Shown piece after piece: positions 36,701 to 45,794 of a DNA stretch of 59,197 nucleotides. Where the stretch lies: the NCBI GenBank assembly GCA_910588295.1, contig CAJUQO010000013.1:1-59197 (forward strand), read 5' to 3'. The DNA is from an uncultured Lachnospiraceae bacterium (GTDB lineage: Bacteria > Bacillota > Clostridia > Lachnospirales > Lachnospiraceae). The notes under the pieces are model-generated. The model was not told where the DNA came from and did no database searches. It saw nothing but the letters and a program-made list of their open reading frames with translations. A program made the position numbers and the translations under genes. Every line of letters begins with the position of its first letter. The first letter of the stretch is position 1.

Positions 36701-39700
36701 CGGGACTGCGGGCATCTGAGGGATATTCCCCTCGTTTCTTCGGAAGAACTGATGGTTCTGGATTCTTATCACGGGAGGCGCACAGCATATGACAGACGCC
36801 TTACCGTGCCGGAGCTGTTTCGTCTGCAGGCAAAAAAAACGCCGGAACATACGGCGGTCATTTTTAAGGAAAAGCGGTTCAGCTACAGGGAAATTGACCG
36901 GCTGTCTGACGGCGTGGCTGTTTATATCAGCCGTCTGGGGATTGGAAAAGAACAGGTAGTCTCGATTCTGATCCCCCGTGGGGAATATATGCCAATCGCC
37001 TCTCTCGGCGCGATGAAAGCCGGAGCGGTCTATCAGCCTCTGGACCCTGAGTATCCGCCGGAACGGCTGGCTTTTATGATGGAGGATGCACAGACAGAAT
37101 TATTGATTGCGGACGAATCCCTGCTGGGACTGGTTCCCAGGTACAAAGGCAAGGTACTGCTGACAAAAGAGATTCCGCATCTGCCGGCGGAGGGGGCGGA
37201 GGAAATTCCCGCCCCATTGCCGGAGGATACCTATATTCTTCTTTATACGTCCGGAACTACCGGTACGCCCAAGGGCTGTATGCTCTCCCATGGAAATCTG
37301 GCGGCATTTTGTAACTGGTACCGCCGCTATTACCGGGTGGAGGAGGACAGTGTGGTCAGCGCCTACGCCAGCTATGGATTCGATGCGAATATGATGGATA
37401 CCTATCCGGTTCTTACGGGAGGCGGGACATTATGCATCATACCGGAGGAAATGCGTCTGGAATTACAGAAACTAAATGAATATTTGATACAGGAAAAGGT
37501 GACGCATGCGTTTATGACCACGCAGGTGGGGCGTCAGTTTGCCCTGGAGATGGAGAATCACTGTCTGAAGTACCTGTTGACCGGCGGCGAGACGCTGGTA
37601 CCTGTCCGGGCGGCATCTGATTTTGAGTTTTATAATTGCTATGGCCCCACGGAATGCACGATACTGACGACGGTTTATCCGGTGGACAAAGACAGGGAGT
37701 ACGAAAATATTCCCATTGGCCGGCCGCTGGATAATCTGGAAGTGTATGTGGTGGATAAGCAGATGCGCAGACTCCCGGCCGGGGCTGTGGGAGAATTGTG
37801 CGTGGCCGGCTATCAGGTAAGCAAAGGCTATCTGAACAGGCCGGAGCAGACGGCAAAAGTATATACTCCCAATTGTTTTACCGACCGGGAAGGGTATGAG
37901 CGTGTTTACCACACCGGAGATGATGTGCGGTTTCTGGCGGACGGAAATATTCAGTTTATGGGCAGGAGAGACGGACAGGTGAAGATCCGGGGATTTCGGA
38001 TTGAATTGTCTGAGGTGGAGGCTGTGATCCGCCGATTTCCAGGCATCCAGGATGTTACGGTTACGGCTTATGATGCGGCGGCGGGAGGAAAAGCCATCGC
38101 CGCCTATCTGGTGTCGGAAGATACTGTTGCCATCCAAAAACTCAGGGATTTTATTATGGAAGAAAAGCCGCCTTATATGGTGCCTTCCGCCATTATGCAG
38201 ATTGACAGAATCCCCCTGAATCAAAATATGAAGGTGGATAAACGGGCGCTTCCGGCTCCGGTTACCCAGGAGGAAACCTGCAGGGAGGCAGTGAGGCCGA
38301 TGAGCCTTTTGGAAGAAGAACTTGCGCAGATCGTAAAAAAAATCCTGGGGCATGAAGAATTTTCTGTAGAAACCAATTTGCTTTACGCGGGGCTGACATC
38401 TTTGTCCGCCATTATGCTGGCGGTGGAAATTGAGAAGGAGTACCAGGTGGAGCTGGAAGTGAAGCAGATGATGCGGCAGTGCAGTATTTTGTCACTGGAA
38501 AACGCTGTTTATCAGGCGCTGCGCACCCGGCCAGGGACAGAAACAAAAGAAAGTCGGGAGGAAGACGGGAGAGAAGCAGAGGATTATCCGTTGACGCAGA
38601 CGCAGCTGGGCGTATATTATGACGCGGTGAAGCGTCCGGAGGATATGGCGTACAACATTCCGGCCCTGTTCCGCTTCCCCCGCTCGGTCAGCGGCGAAAC
38701 ACTGGCGGAGGCTGCCTGGCAGGTGCTTGAGGCGCATCCTTATGTCAATACCTGTATCCGTTACCGGGCCGGAGAACTGAGGCAAATGCCGGGCGGGAAA
38801 TCCGGCACAGGAAAGAGTATCCCCGTGCTTTCCATGACGGAGGAAGAACTGAAAGAGTATGGCGCATCCTATGTAAAACCATTTGATCTGACCCGGGATA
38901 CATTATACCGGATCGTGGTGGTGCAGACGGAAATAAGCACCTGCCTGCTGGCAGATTTTCACCATATCATTTTTGACGGGGCTTCTCTGAATTTGTTTTT
39001 GGCTCAGACGGCAAGGGCCTGCGAGGGAAAACTGCCGGAGAAAGAAACCTTCACATATTTTGATTTTGCGCTGCAGGAGCGCAGACTGGAGGGGGGAGAG
39101 CATTATCGGGAAGGGCAGGCGTTTTTTGAAAATATGCTCGGGGATTATGAGCATGCTTCCTGCCTTACACCGGATCTTCAGGGAAAAGAAAAAGACGGAA
39201 AGAAAGCGGAATGTGCGGCGCCCTGTTCCGGGGAAGAAACGGAAAAATTCTGTCAGACATATGGAGTGACACCGGCGCATCTGTTTTTGGCAGGGACATT
39301 TTACACATTGGCCCGCTATACAGGCAGTCCGCAATTATATATCAGCACCATCAGCAACGGCAGAGCAGACTTAAAGCTGCATGGCAGTATGGGAATGTTT
39401 GTAAAAACACTGCCTCTTATGGGGAATATCGCGGGAGATAAGACGGCGCTTGCGTTTGTCAGAGAAGTAAGGCAGATGTTTTTGGACGTCGTCTCCTATG
39501 AAGACTATCCTTTTACGAAAATAGCGGCAGATTATGGATTTACGCCGGAAATCATGTATGCCTGCCAGCTTGGCGTGGTAGAAGAACAGCGGGTGGGAGG
39601 CGAAGCCGTTCAGATAGAAAGTATGGAGTCTGACAGGCCAAAGTTCAAGGTGTCCGTACATATCGAAGAGCGGAACGGCGAGCCGTCGGTGTGCCTTCAG

Positions 39701-42700
39701 TACAACGATGCCCTTTATAGCCGGGAGCGGATGGAACAGCTGGCGCAGTCTATCGCCGTATGTGTCAGCCGCATGATCGCCAATCCGTACGGATTTCTGA
39801 AAGAAATCTCCCTTGTGACAGAGGGGCAGCGGCGGATACTGGATGGATTTTCTGTATCTGCGCAAACCAGTACAGAGTCTCTGAGCTTTCATGGCGTATT
39901 TGAGCGGCAGGCCGCTGTCTCCCAAAGGAAAACGGCTCTGATCGCGGCGGACGGACGATGGAGTTATGAAAGTCTGGATCGGGAAATGAACAGGGTGGCC
40001 AATGGGCTGATCCGCCGGGGTTTCCGTCCCGGGGACACAGCGGTGGTGCTACTTCCCCGTTTGGGCAGACAGATCATGGCCATGTACGGCGTAATGAAAG
40101 CCGGGGGCGCTTATATCCCCTGTGATCCGGAATATCCGCCGGAGCGGGTTTTGCAGATTACAAAGGACAGCTGTGCTTCTTTTATTATTACCACGCAGGA
40201 GCGCGTCGGATTTTATGAGAATGCTGTCGACATAGAGGCTCTTCTGGCCTGCCGGGATGATAAAAATCCACAGATTGCCGTTGGGGAAGAAGACCTGGCG
40301 TATCTGATCTATACCTCCGGCTCTACCGGAAAACCGAAAGGGGTGATGATCAGCCACAGGGGAATCGTAAATTATGTGCGTAACCATGAGGCCAACAGTC
40401 ATGTGCATGCGTGCGTGACAGACGGCCATGTGATGGTATCCGTGACGACCGTTTCTTTCGACATGTCGCTGAAAGAAACGGCGGTAGCGCTGTGCAACGG
40501 GCTGACGCTGGCGCTTGCCGATGAGGAACAGGCAAATCATCCCGTCCGTCTGGCGGAATTGATAAAAGAAACCCAAGGGGATATTTTTAACGCAACGCCC
40601 TCCCGGATGCTGCAGTATATGGAGTCTGAAACATTCTGCCAGGCTCTGGCCGGCTGCCGGGTGGTGATGTCAGGGGGCGAAGCGTACAGTATGCAGCTCC
40701 TGGAGAAACTGAAACAGGTGACGTCCGCCAGGATTTTTAACACTTATGGGCCTACGGAGATTACCGTGTCCTCCAATGCCTGTGAATTGACGGGCCGGGA
40801 CAGGATTACGGCAGGCAGGCCTCTCCTGAATTATGTGGAATATATTGCAGACAGCGACGGAAATCTCCTGCCGCCGGGCGTAACAGGGGAATTGTATGTA
40901 GGCGGCCCCGGTGTCGCCGCAGGATATCATGGCCTTCCGGAAATGACAGCGGAGAGATTCGCAGAGTTTCGGGGAATGCGGGTATACAAAACAGGAGATT
41001 ATGCAAAATGGACGCCAGAGGGCGAAGTGGTGATCCTGGGGAGAACCGATAATCAGGTGAAACTGAGAGGACTGCGCATTGAGCTGGAGGAAGTGGAGCA
41101 GGCAATCCTCGGCTGCCCGGCGATTCGGCAGGTCGTCGTCCTGATCCGGGACATAGCGGGAACGGAACATCTTTGCGCCTATTATACGGCGGATGAAGCG
41201 GTTTCTCCGGAAGCGCTGAGAGAACTTTTGAAAAGCAGTCTGACCAGATATATGATACCGGATGCCTATATGCAGCTGGAGCGGTTCCCTATGACGCCAA
41301 ACGGGAAAATAGACCGGAAAGCCCTTCCGGAAGCGTGCCTTGCCGGCTCCGGGGAATACAGGGCGCCAAAGACAGAGACAGAGAGGATATTCTGCCGGAT
41401 ATTTGCGGAAGTGCTGCATATGGACCGGGTGGGCCGGGAGGATGACTTTTTTGAAATCGGCGGGACTTCCCTGGCCGTCACCGGCGTGATCATTGCGGCT
41501 ACAGAAGAAGGATTTGAGATCACGTTCGGCGATGTATTTACCCATGCCACGCCCCGCGCCCTGGCTGAAATGTTCCAGGAGGAAGATGTGTCGGCGTCGT
41601 CGGGGCTGGAGGATTTATCCCAATACGATTATGGAGACATAGAGCGGGTGCTGGAGCACAATACGTTTGAGGCATTCCGGGAAGGGAAGGAGCAGCCCAT
41701 CGGAAATATACTTCTCACAGGGGCGACAGGATTTCTGGGTATTCATATGCTGCGTGAGTTTCTGGAATCGGAGTGCGGGAAAGTATACTGTCTCCTGCGC
41801 AAAGGGCGCTACAGCAGTGTAGAAGAACGTATGAAATCATTGCTTTTCTATTATTTTGAAAATACATATGAGGAGCTGTTTCAGTCGCGTCTTTACACAG
41901 TGGAAGGGGATGTGACGGATGCCGCTGTATTTGACCGCATGGCAGAGACAGCTTTGGATATCCATACAGTAGTAAACTGTGCGGCGAATGTCAAACATTT
42001 TTCCGCCGGCACGGATATTGAAGATGTTAATGTGGGAGGTGTGCTGCATGCCATAGATTTTTGCGAGAAAACGGGGAGCCGCCTGATCCATATTTCCACC
42101 ACCAGTGTATCCGGATTCAGCGTGGGAAATGTGCCTCCCGCAGATACGGTTATGAATGAGCAGATGCTCTATTTTGGTCAGGCGCTGGATACAAAATACG
42201 GACACAGCAAATTTCTGGCAGAGAGGGCTGTCCTTGGGGCCGTTTCCCGGGGGCTGCGCGCGAAAATTATGAGAGTGGGCAATCTTTCCGCCCGGGATGA
42301 GGATGGCGAGTTCCAGATGAACTTCTCTACAAACAGCTTTGTGGGCAGGCTGAAGTCCTATGAATTGATCGGACGTTTTCCGTATTCCATGATGGATGTC
42401 ACGGCGGAGATGGCGCCCATTGACAGCACGGCAAAAGCTATTCTGACCCTGGCCCGGACTCCGGAGCCCTGCTGTGTATTCCATCCTTACAATAACCACA
42501 GTATATATATGGGAGATATTATCTATGCCATGAAAGAATACGGTATGGACATTACGCTTTCAGAGGATGAGGAGTATGAGCGGGCGCTGGAGGAAGCCAA
42601 GCGTGACCCTGAGAAAGCAAAGGTATTGTCCAGTATGATTGCCTACCAGAATATGGGGCATGGAAAAAGGACGACAGGGATTGCAAAAGAAAATGATTAT

Positions 42701-42823
42701 ACGATGAAAGTGCTGTACCGTATGGGATATCACTGGCCTACGACTTCCAGAGAATATGTTGGAAAATTGGTAGATGCGCTGGACGGACTGGGCTTCTTCT
42801 CAGAGCGGGAAAGGGAAATGTAA
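33788..42823 (+). CDS. Trimodular nonribosomal peptide synthetase with terminal reductase domain
   Basis: 3011 residues, domain order A-T-C-A-T-C-A-T-R. A1 about 1-475 (TSGSTGNPKG), T1 with carrier Ser512 (GGDSIQA), C1 about 570-985 with H694-H695-x3-D699-G, A2 about 1004-1490 (TSGTTGTPKG), T2 Ser1538 (GLTSLSA), C2 about 1600-2020 with H1725-H1726-x3-D1730-G, A3 about 2034-2480 (TSGSTGKPKG), T3 Ser2561 (GGTSLAV), then a short-chain-dehydrogenase-type thioester reductase from about 2640 (G2645ATGFLG; Y2804-x3-K2808). There is no starter C domain, epimerase or thioesterase. The product should be a three-unit peptide released by NAD(P)H reduction as an aldehyde, or onward to an alcohol or cyclic imine. 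A1 has Val181 where the alpha-amino-binding Asp normally sits. A2 (D1199) and A3 (D2225) keep it. No phosphopantetheinyl transferase is in the window. Confidence 0.95.
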   Translation: MELFLNQWKENVKKYGSRPAIIDRDGKRETTYGELDNLSGRICTALKKKGVGKGYIIPVCLERRMEFLAAELGILKSGGAFAALSPEYPEERVAYILKDCGAPFLLNDDFLEEALGEPFSEAEEAEDADGAFAVYTSGSTGNPKGILHSHRSLAEAVERHRALFLPEESDIQLSCASFSFVAMIIDIYTPLSTGQAVHILPEEKRKDVRQIERYIRQHGITMAFISPQMLRNFHSPGPSLRLVITGSERVSRMAGRGYRLLNTYGCSETAAVVAAFEVDREYENTPIGKAGPGIRLLLLDQEGKEVPPGEEGELCVAGHIAHGYINLPEQTEKAFARREDGTILFHTNDICRMLPDGNLVYVNRRDWMVKINGQRVETGEIEVLMGQVPFVKTAVVKGFQNQYGQTYLCGYFQMEKEASKEHPEEELRRRLAEKLPDYMIPKFFVQVEHFPLNQNGKLNRLALQAPDVSNFRKDYEEPRTECERAVCGGFEQVLGIRPVGRKDDFFALGGDSIQAVMLLACLEKYGVTAAEILRYKTPEKIAAVCGGAENAASQEDIYGDIPEDKKEWYPLTDSQMGVFLECASNPQSTMYNIPVCFRIPAGADWKRWKEAAERMASRYPVLFVSIERRQGEQTYSMALHDRGGWEIPVYEAEESEMDALKKEFVRPFDLGRGPLFRMAIYRTEESIYLLSDMHHIISDGASVAVFFDGVRKIYEGKAPEAEGLSQFDLSLCEERLKDTAAYKKAREYFEKRLAGLEVDSVPVFDMPEDPEALDHPAGRICSYLGEILGQEETEWFAGKIGVTESTLFLGAFAYALAKYNGQTEVLFGSVNNGRRDLRLKRTMGMLVRTLPVYVQIEEEKTVTEYLQELQQDFFETMNHDCCSFEELAGSYQVTSDILFVYQAETLNGMNTEQGLIPMETVETGSSLANLAVHVFKKDGSYEIHLEYRSDVYLERTARALMSLMVKALEGFRDCGHLRDIPLVSSEELMVLDSYHGRRTAYDRRLTVPELFRLQAKKTPEHTAVIFKEKRFSYREIDRLSDGVAVYISRLGIGKEQVVSILIPRGEYMPIASLGAMKAGAVYQPLDPEYPPERLAFMMEDAQTELLIADESLLGLVPRYKGKVLLTKEIPHLPAEGAEEIPAPLPEDTYILLYTSGTTGTPKGCMLSHGNLAAFCNWYRRYYRVEEDSVVSAYASYGFDANMMDTYPVLTGGGTLCIIPEEMRLELQKLNEYLIQEKVTHAFMTTQVGRQFALEMENHCLKYLLTGGETLVPVRAASDFEFYNCYGPTECTILTTVYPVDKDREYENIPIGRPLDNLEVYVVDKQMRRLPAGAVGELCVAGYQVSKGYLNRPEQTAKVYTPNCFTDREGYERVYHTGDDVRFLADGNIQFMGRRDGQVKIRGFRIELSEVEAVIRRFPGIQDVTVTAYDAAAGGKAIAAYLVSEDTVAIQKLRDFIMEEKPPYMVPSAIMQIDRIPLNQNMKVDKRALPAPVTQEETCREAVRPMSLLEEELAQIVKKILGHEEFSVETNLLYAGLTSLSAIMLAVEIEKEYQVELEVKQMMRQCSILSLENAVYQALRTRPGTETKESREEDGREAEDYPLTQTQLGVYYDAVKRPEDMAYNIPALFRFPRSVSGETLAEAAWQVLEAHPYVNTCIRYRAGELRQMPGGKSGTGKSIPVLSMTEEELKEYGASYVKPFDLTRDTLYRIVVVQTEISTCLLADFHHIIFDGASLNLFLAQTARACEGKLPEKETFTYFDFALQERRLEGGEHYREGQAFFENMLGDYEHASCLTPDLQGKEKDGKKAECAAPCSGEETEKFCQTYGVTPAHLFLAGTFYTLARYTGSPQLYISTISNGRADLKLHGSMGMFVKTLPLMGNIAGDKTALAFVREVRQMFLDVVSYEDYPFTKIAADYGFTPEIMYACQLGVVEEQRVGGEAVQIESMESDRPKFKVSVHIEERNGEPSVCLQYNDALYSRERMEQLAQSIAVCVSRMIANPYGFLKEISLVTEGQRRILDGFSVSAQTSTESLSFHGVFERQAAVSQRKTALIAADGRWSYESLDREMNRVANGLIRRGFRPGDTAVVLLPRLGRQIMAMYGVMKAGGAYIPCDPEYPPERVLQITKDSCASFIITTQERVGFYENAVDIEALLACRDDKNPQIAVGEEDLAYLIYTSGSTGKPKGVMISHRGIVNYVRNHEANSHVHACVTDGHVMVSVTTVSFDMSLKETAVALCNGLTLALADEEQANHPVRLAELIKETQGDIFNATPSRMLQYMESETFCQALAGCRVVMSGGEAYSMQLLEKLKQVTSARIFNTYGPTEITVSSNACELTGRDRITAGRPLLNYVEYIADSDGNLLPPGVTGELYVGGPGVAAGYHGLPEMTAERFAEFRGMRVYKTGDYAKWTPEGEVVILGRTDNQVKLRGLRIELEEVEQAILGCPAIRQVVVLIRDIAGTEHLCAYYTADEAVSPEALRELLKSSLTRYMIPDAYMQLERFPMTPNGKIDRKALPEACLAGSGEYRAPKTETERIFCRIFAEVLHMDRVGREDDFFEIGGTSLAVTGVIIAATEEGFEITFGDVFTHATPRALAEMFQEEDVSASSGLEDLSQYDYGDIERVLEHNTFEAFREGKEQPIGNILLTGATGFLGIHMLREFLESECGKVYCLLRKGRYSSVEERMKSLLFYYFENTYEELFQSRLYTVEGDVTDAAVFDRMAETALDIHTVVNCAANVKHFSAGTDIEDVNVGGVLHAIDFCEKTGSRLIHISTTSVSGFSVGNVPPADTVMNEQMLYFGQALDTKYGHSKFLAERAVLGAVSRGLRAKIMRVGNLSARDEDGEFQMNFSTNSFVGRLKSYELIGRFPYSMMDVTAEMAPIDSTAKAILTLARTPEPCCVFHPYNNHSIYMGDIIYAMKEYGMDITLSEDEEYERALEEAKRDPEKAKVLSSMIAYQNMGHGKRTTGIAKENDYTMKVLYRMGYHWPTTSREYVGKLVDALDGLGFFSEREREM

Positions 42824-42918
42824 ACCGCTTAATTGATACAAAGGAGATGAACAGAATAGCAGGAAAACTGCTGAAAACAAGGGGTTCCGACACATGGGGG
42901 GTCAGAGAATCAAGGATG

Positions 42919-42950
42919 GGCGCAGATTATTTATCTGCGCCGTCTTTTGA
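42919..42950 (+). terminator. Terminator of the NRPS operon
   Basis: Perfect 9-bp arms GGCGCAGAT and ATCTGCGCC with a 5-base loop, followed on the plus strand by GTCTTTTG. It overlaps the last codons of the minus-strand XRE-like gene. The T-tract is short, so termination may be partial. Confidence 0.6.
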
Positions 42951-43400
42951 GAAAGGACTTTCCACGCCGTTTTCGGCCAAAAATATGTCAACCTCTGTAA
43001 CATTTTTATAGTTTTGATTGATACACACAATGATGCCGGCGTCGGCAGGATTTTTGGGATGAAGTTCGGAACATCCAGCCAGGGAAAGGGCTTTTTGCGT
43101 TTCTCTGAGATTCATATGCGCCCCGATACAAAGAGCCGTCAATTTGTATTTTGACGGATTTTTTCTGCCGTCACAGATATGATAGACATAGTTTTTGCTC
43201 AGGTTCGAGTCGCGTATGATAGAGGGGATGGTGACGTCCTGGCGATGCGACATATAGTCGCTGATGAAATCCTTTAGTGAGGTGAATGTTTTTTCTTCCT
43301 TCAGCTCGTTTAAAAAGGTTTGATAGGACTTCTTCCCCTGAGAGATGTGTTCCAGTTCTTGAAATAAAATGGTGGTGCGCGTTTCCTTTTTTACGTTCAT
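42927..43400 (-). CDS. XRE-like helix-turn-helix regulator
   Basis: 157 residues from the ATG at 43400, chosen because AAAAAGGAG lies 8-9 bases ahead; longer in-frame starts overlap the divergent gene's leader. The central part (PSIIRDSNLSKNYVYHICDG, then RKNPSKYKLTALCIGAHMNL) is a lambda-repressor-like helix-turn-helix of a type often found next to Ser/Thr kinase genes in Clostridia. The C-terminal half (SLAGCSELHPKNPADAGIIV) is conserved-looking but unassigned. It is divergent from the Ser/Thr kinase gene with 126 bp between starts and may control it, or the NRPS operon it converges on. Confidence 0.7.
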   Translation of the reverse strand: MNVKKETRTTILFQELEHISQGKKSYQTFLNELKEEKTFTSLKDFISDYMSHRQDVTIPSIIRDSNLSKNYVYHICDGRKNPSKYKLTALCIGAHMNLRETQKALSLAGCSELHPKNPADAGIIVCINQNYKNVTEVDIFLAENGVESPFSKDGADK

Positions 43401-43526
43401 AGATAACTCCTTTTTGTGTATAATGGTAACAGTTCGGTTTGTCTGAGCGGATATATAATGGTGAAAATGCCTGTTAGAATCTATGATAAAGGAACAGGGC
43501 CGGAATGACAAGGGAGACAAACGATT

Positions 43527-44666
43527 ATGACATTAGAAGAACAGTGCAGATTATCTTATTATAAAAAGATAGCGGATATCGGCGCGCATAAAAATGTATA
43601 TCTTGTTCAGCATGTGGAGACAAATCGGATCTTTATAAAGAAAGAGCAGAAAATTTATAACCGGGAAGTATATGAATATCTGCAAACCTGCGGAAATCAG
43701 CATATTCCGAAAATATTTGAATGTGTGGAAGATAAGGGAACGCTGATTATCATAGAAGAGTACATACAGGGAGAATCCCTGGCGGATCATCTGGAGGAAA
43801 TCGGGGTTTACTCCCGGGAGGAGGTCTGCCGTTTTGCGATTACCATATGTGATGTGCTGGAGCAGCTTCACCAGCTTCCGCAGCCGGTTATTCACAGAGA
43901 TTTAAAACCAGAAAATATTTTGATCCCGGAGAACGGTTCCCTGAAAATTATAGATTTTAATACGGCGAAGCGGCATGAACAGGGGCGGGATTCCGATACG
44001 GTTATTATCGGAACACGAAAATATGCGGCTCCGGAGCAATTTGGCTATAAGCAGTCGGATGCAAGAACGGATATTTATGCATTGGGAGTTATGATGAATT
44101 ACCTGCTTACAAAAAAATATCCGGACGAATATTTATATATATCTGAAAAATACGGAAAGGTCTCTTTGACGGAGATTATTCGTAAATGCGTGGAATTTTC
44201 TCCCGACAACAGATACCAGACGGTGATGGATCTGCGGCGGGATCTGCAGGCTGTATTGGCCGGGACACCAAAGGCGGACCGGGCAGGCGCAACCGATCGG
44301 CAGAACAATTCGTCTGAAAAAAAGGGGCTGTGGGCGACGCCCTTTCTTCCGCCGGGCTTCCGGACGGGTACGGTCTGGAAAATGGCAGCCGGCGGGGTCG
44401 GTTATCTGATTATTTTCTGTATGAGCTTTTCCCTGGAAGTAAAAGGGAAGGACGGCAGCGCGGTAACGGGCTTTTTCCTGTGGGCCAACCGCCTGACCTT
44501 TTTAGCCTGGTGCCTGCTGACAGTTGCGTTTTACACGGATTACCTTGGCTGGCAAAAGTCTTTGCCGCTGATGCAGAGGAGATATCTGCGCCGGGCAGGA
44601 TATATTTTGTGGCCCGTGATCTTTCTGGTCGTTTTGGTTTTCATTCTTGTGGTAATTGGCGGATAG
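43527..44666 (+). CDS. Membrane-anchored Ser/Thr protein kinase
   Basis: 379 residues. The Hanks-type catalytic core shows FIKKE (K38/K39), E-containing helix, VIHRDLKPENILI (HRD 123-125), IIDFNTAKR (DFN rather than DFG at 143-145) and GTRKYAAPEQFGYKQSDART. The glycine-rich loop is weak (IGAHKN). After a linker come three membrane spans (VGYLIIFCMSF, LTFLAWCLLTVAFY, VIFLVVLVFILVVIGG) and no extracellular sensor domain. It probably phosphorylates a protein at the membrane. It is divergent from the XRE-like gene and precedes the DUF6414-like gene, and these three may form one signalling unit. Confidence 0.9.
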   Translation: MTLEEQCRLSYYKKIADIGAHKNVYLVQHVETNRIFIKKEQKIYNREVYEYLQTCGNQHIPKIFECVEDKGTLIIIEEYIQGESLADHLEEIGVYSREEVCRFAITICDVLEQLHQLPQPVIHRDLKPENILIPENGSLKIIDFNTAKRHEQGRDSDTVIIGTRKYAAPEQFGYKQSDARTDIYALGVMMNYLLTKKYPDEYLYISEKYGKVSLTEIIRKCVEFSPDNRYQTVMDLRRDLQAVLAGTPKADRAGATDRQNNSSEKKGLWATPFLPPGFRTGTVWKMAAGGVGYLIIFCMSFSLEVKGKDGSAVTGFFLWANRLTFLAWCLLTVAFYTDYLGWQKSLPLMQRRYLRRAGYILWPVIFLVVLVFILVVIGG

Positions 44667-44801
44667 AATTGTGCCGGCGGTACACCAAAACCCATGTCAA
44701 TCGTAGTATGCTTTCTTTATCAAATCGACGGATACCGCTTCTGCTGCGAAAGAGCGTATCGGGGATAGGGTAAACGGATGATAGAAGAAAGGAGTTTGAT
44801 T

Positions 44802-45698
44802 ATGGGAAAGAATATAAATCCGGCGCAGCTTATGATACCGGTGTATATTAACGAGAAAATTGTACTGGATATGCTTGCGATCATCGAGGATGGGTTTTCA
44901 AAGGTCAGTCAGGTGAATTATTCAGAGCATAAGGAGCGCGAGACGTCGCAAAAAGGGGAGGCAGAGCTGTCAACATCGGCAACCCTGCTGAGTAAACTTT
45001 TGAAAATAGATTTAAAGGGGAGCATCTCCCATTCCGGCGGCAGCAGCGAGGAGGAAAACACGATAAGGGAAAAAGTGCATACGAATGTATCGCTGCTGTC
45101 GAAGTTCCGCGATTTTCTGATTGACAAAAAAATACTGTGTACGGATTTTAGTATGTCTCAAATGCAGGTAGGAGACTATATCGAAATGGAGGGCGTGCTG
45201 CAGAAAAATCCGCTGATCGATTATATGGATACGTTTATGGATATACTTCGTATGGTCAGCATTTTCTCGGAAAAACCTCAATTGGGTAATCGAACGCAGG
45301 CAAAGAAACAGATGAGGGAAGAATCGGAAATGCAGCGGCAGATTAAAGCCTTTACAGAGGAATTGAAACACAGCGGTACGATTGATTTCATTTTATCGGA
45401 CAGGAAAGGGACAGCGGTGCTTTCCGCCCAGGAGCAGTATCTGTCCAATGACAATGTCTCTGAAATACTGGGCGGGCATTTTAAAGTATTGGGGAAGGTA
45501 ATTGCCATTTGCAGGGATGATGCAGAAAGTATTGATCTTTTACGGAAAACGGCGCTCTCTGCTTTTTCAGAAAAGGCATTATCAGAAATGATTTCAGGGT
45601 TTAAGGATGAGGGGCTCAGTGAATTTAACCTGCCTGAATTAAAAACGACAATTACGGGCCCCGCGGTCATAGTAATTCCCGTCGCGATTTATGCCTGA
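44802..45698 (+). CDS. DUF6414-like protein of unknown function
   Basis: 298 residues from the ATG at 44802 (AAAGGAG at the right spacing; an earlier ATG at 44778 has none). The N-terminus LMIPVYINEKIVLDMLAIIEDG and the block SKFRDFLIDKKILC fit the DUF6414 family as I remember it. No catalytic motif or membrane segment is seen; the sequence is mixed alpha/beta and ends in a hydrophobic strand (GPAVIVIPVAIYA). It lies behind the Ser/Thr kinase, separated by a 135-bp gap, and could be its substrate. Function unknown. Confidence 0.65.
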   Translation: MGKNINPAQLMIPVYINEKIVLDMLAIIEDGFSKVSQVNYSEHKERETSQKGEAELSTSATLLSKLLKIDLKGSISHSGGSSEEENTIREKVHTNVSLLSKFRDFLIDKKILCTDFSMSQMQVGDYIEMEGVLQKNPLIDYMDTFMDILRMVSIFSEKPQLGNRTQAKKQMREESEMQRQIKAFTEELKHSGTIDFILSDRKGTAVLSAQEQYLSNDNVSEILGGHFKVLGKVIAICRDDAESIDLLRKTALSAFSEKALSEMISGFKDEGLSEFNLPELKTTITGPAVIVIPVAIYA

Positions 45699-45794
45699 CC
45701 ATATCCGGTCTGAAAGACAGGAGGATATATGCCGTCCTCAGGAAGCAAAAATTTCAGTGTTTCATGTCCCGCTTTACAGAGAGAGGAGTTTCTC

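Noticed and set aside
37472..38353. Long minus-strand open frames opposite the NRPS (also 40670-41545 and 41837-42499)
   Set aside because: They mirror plus-strand coding, show no family features and lack ribosome sites.
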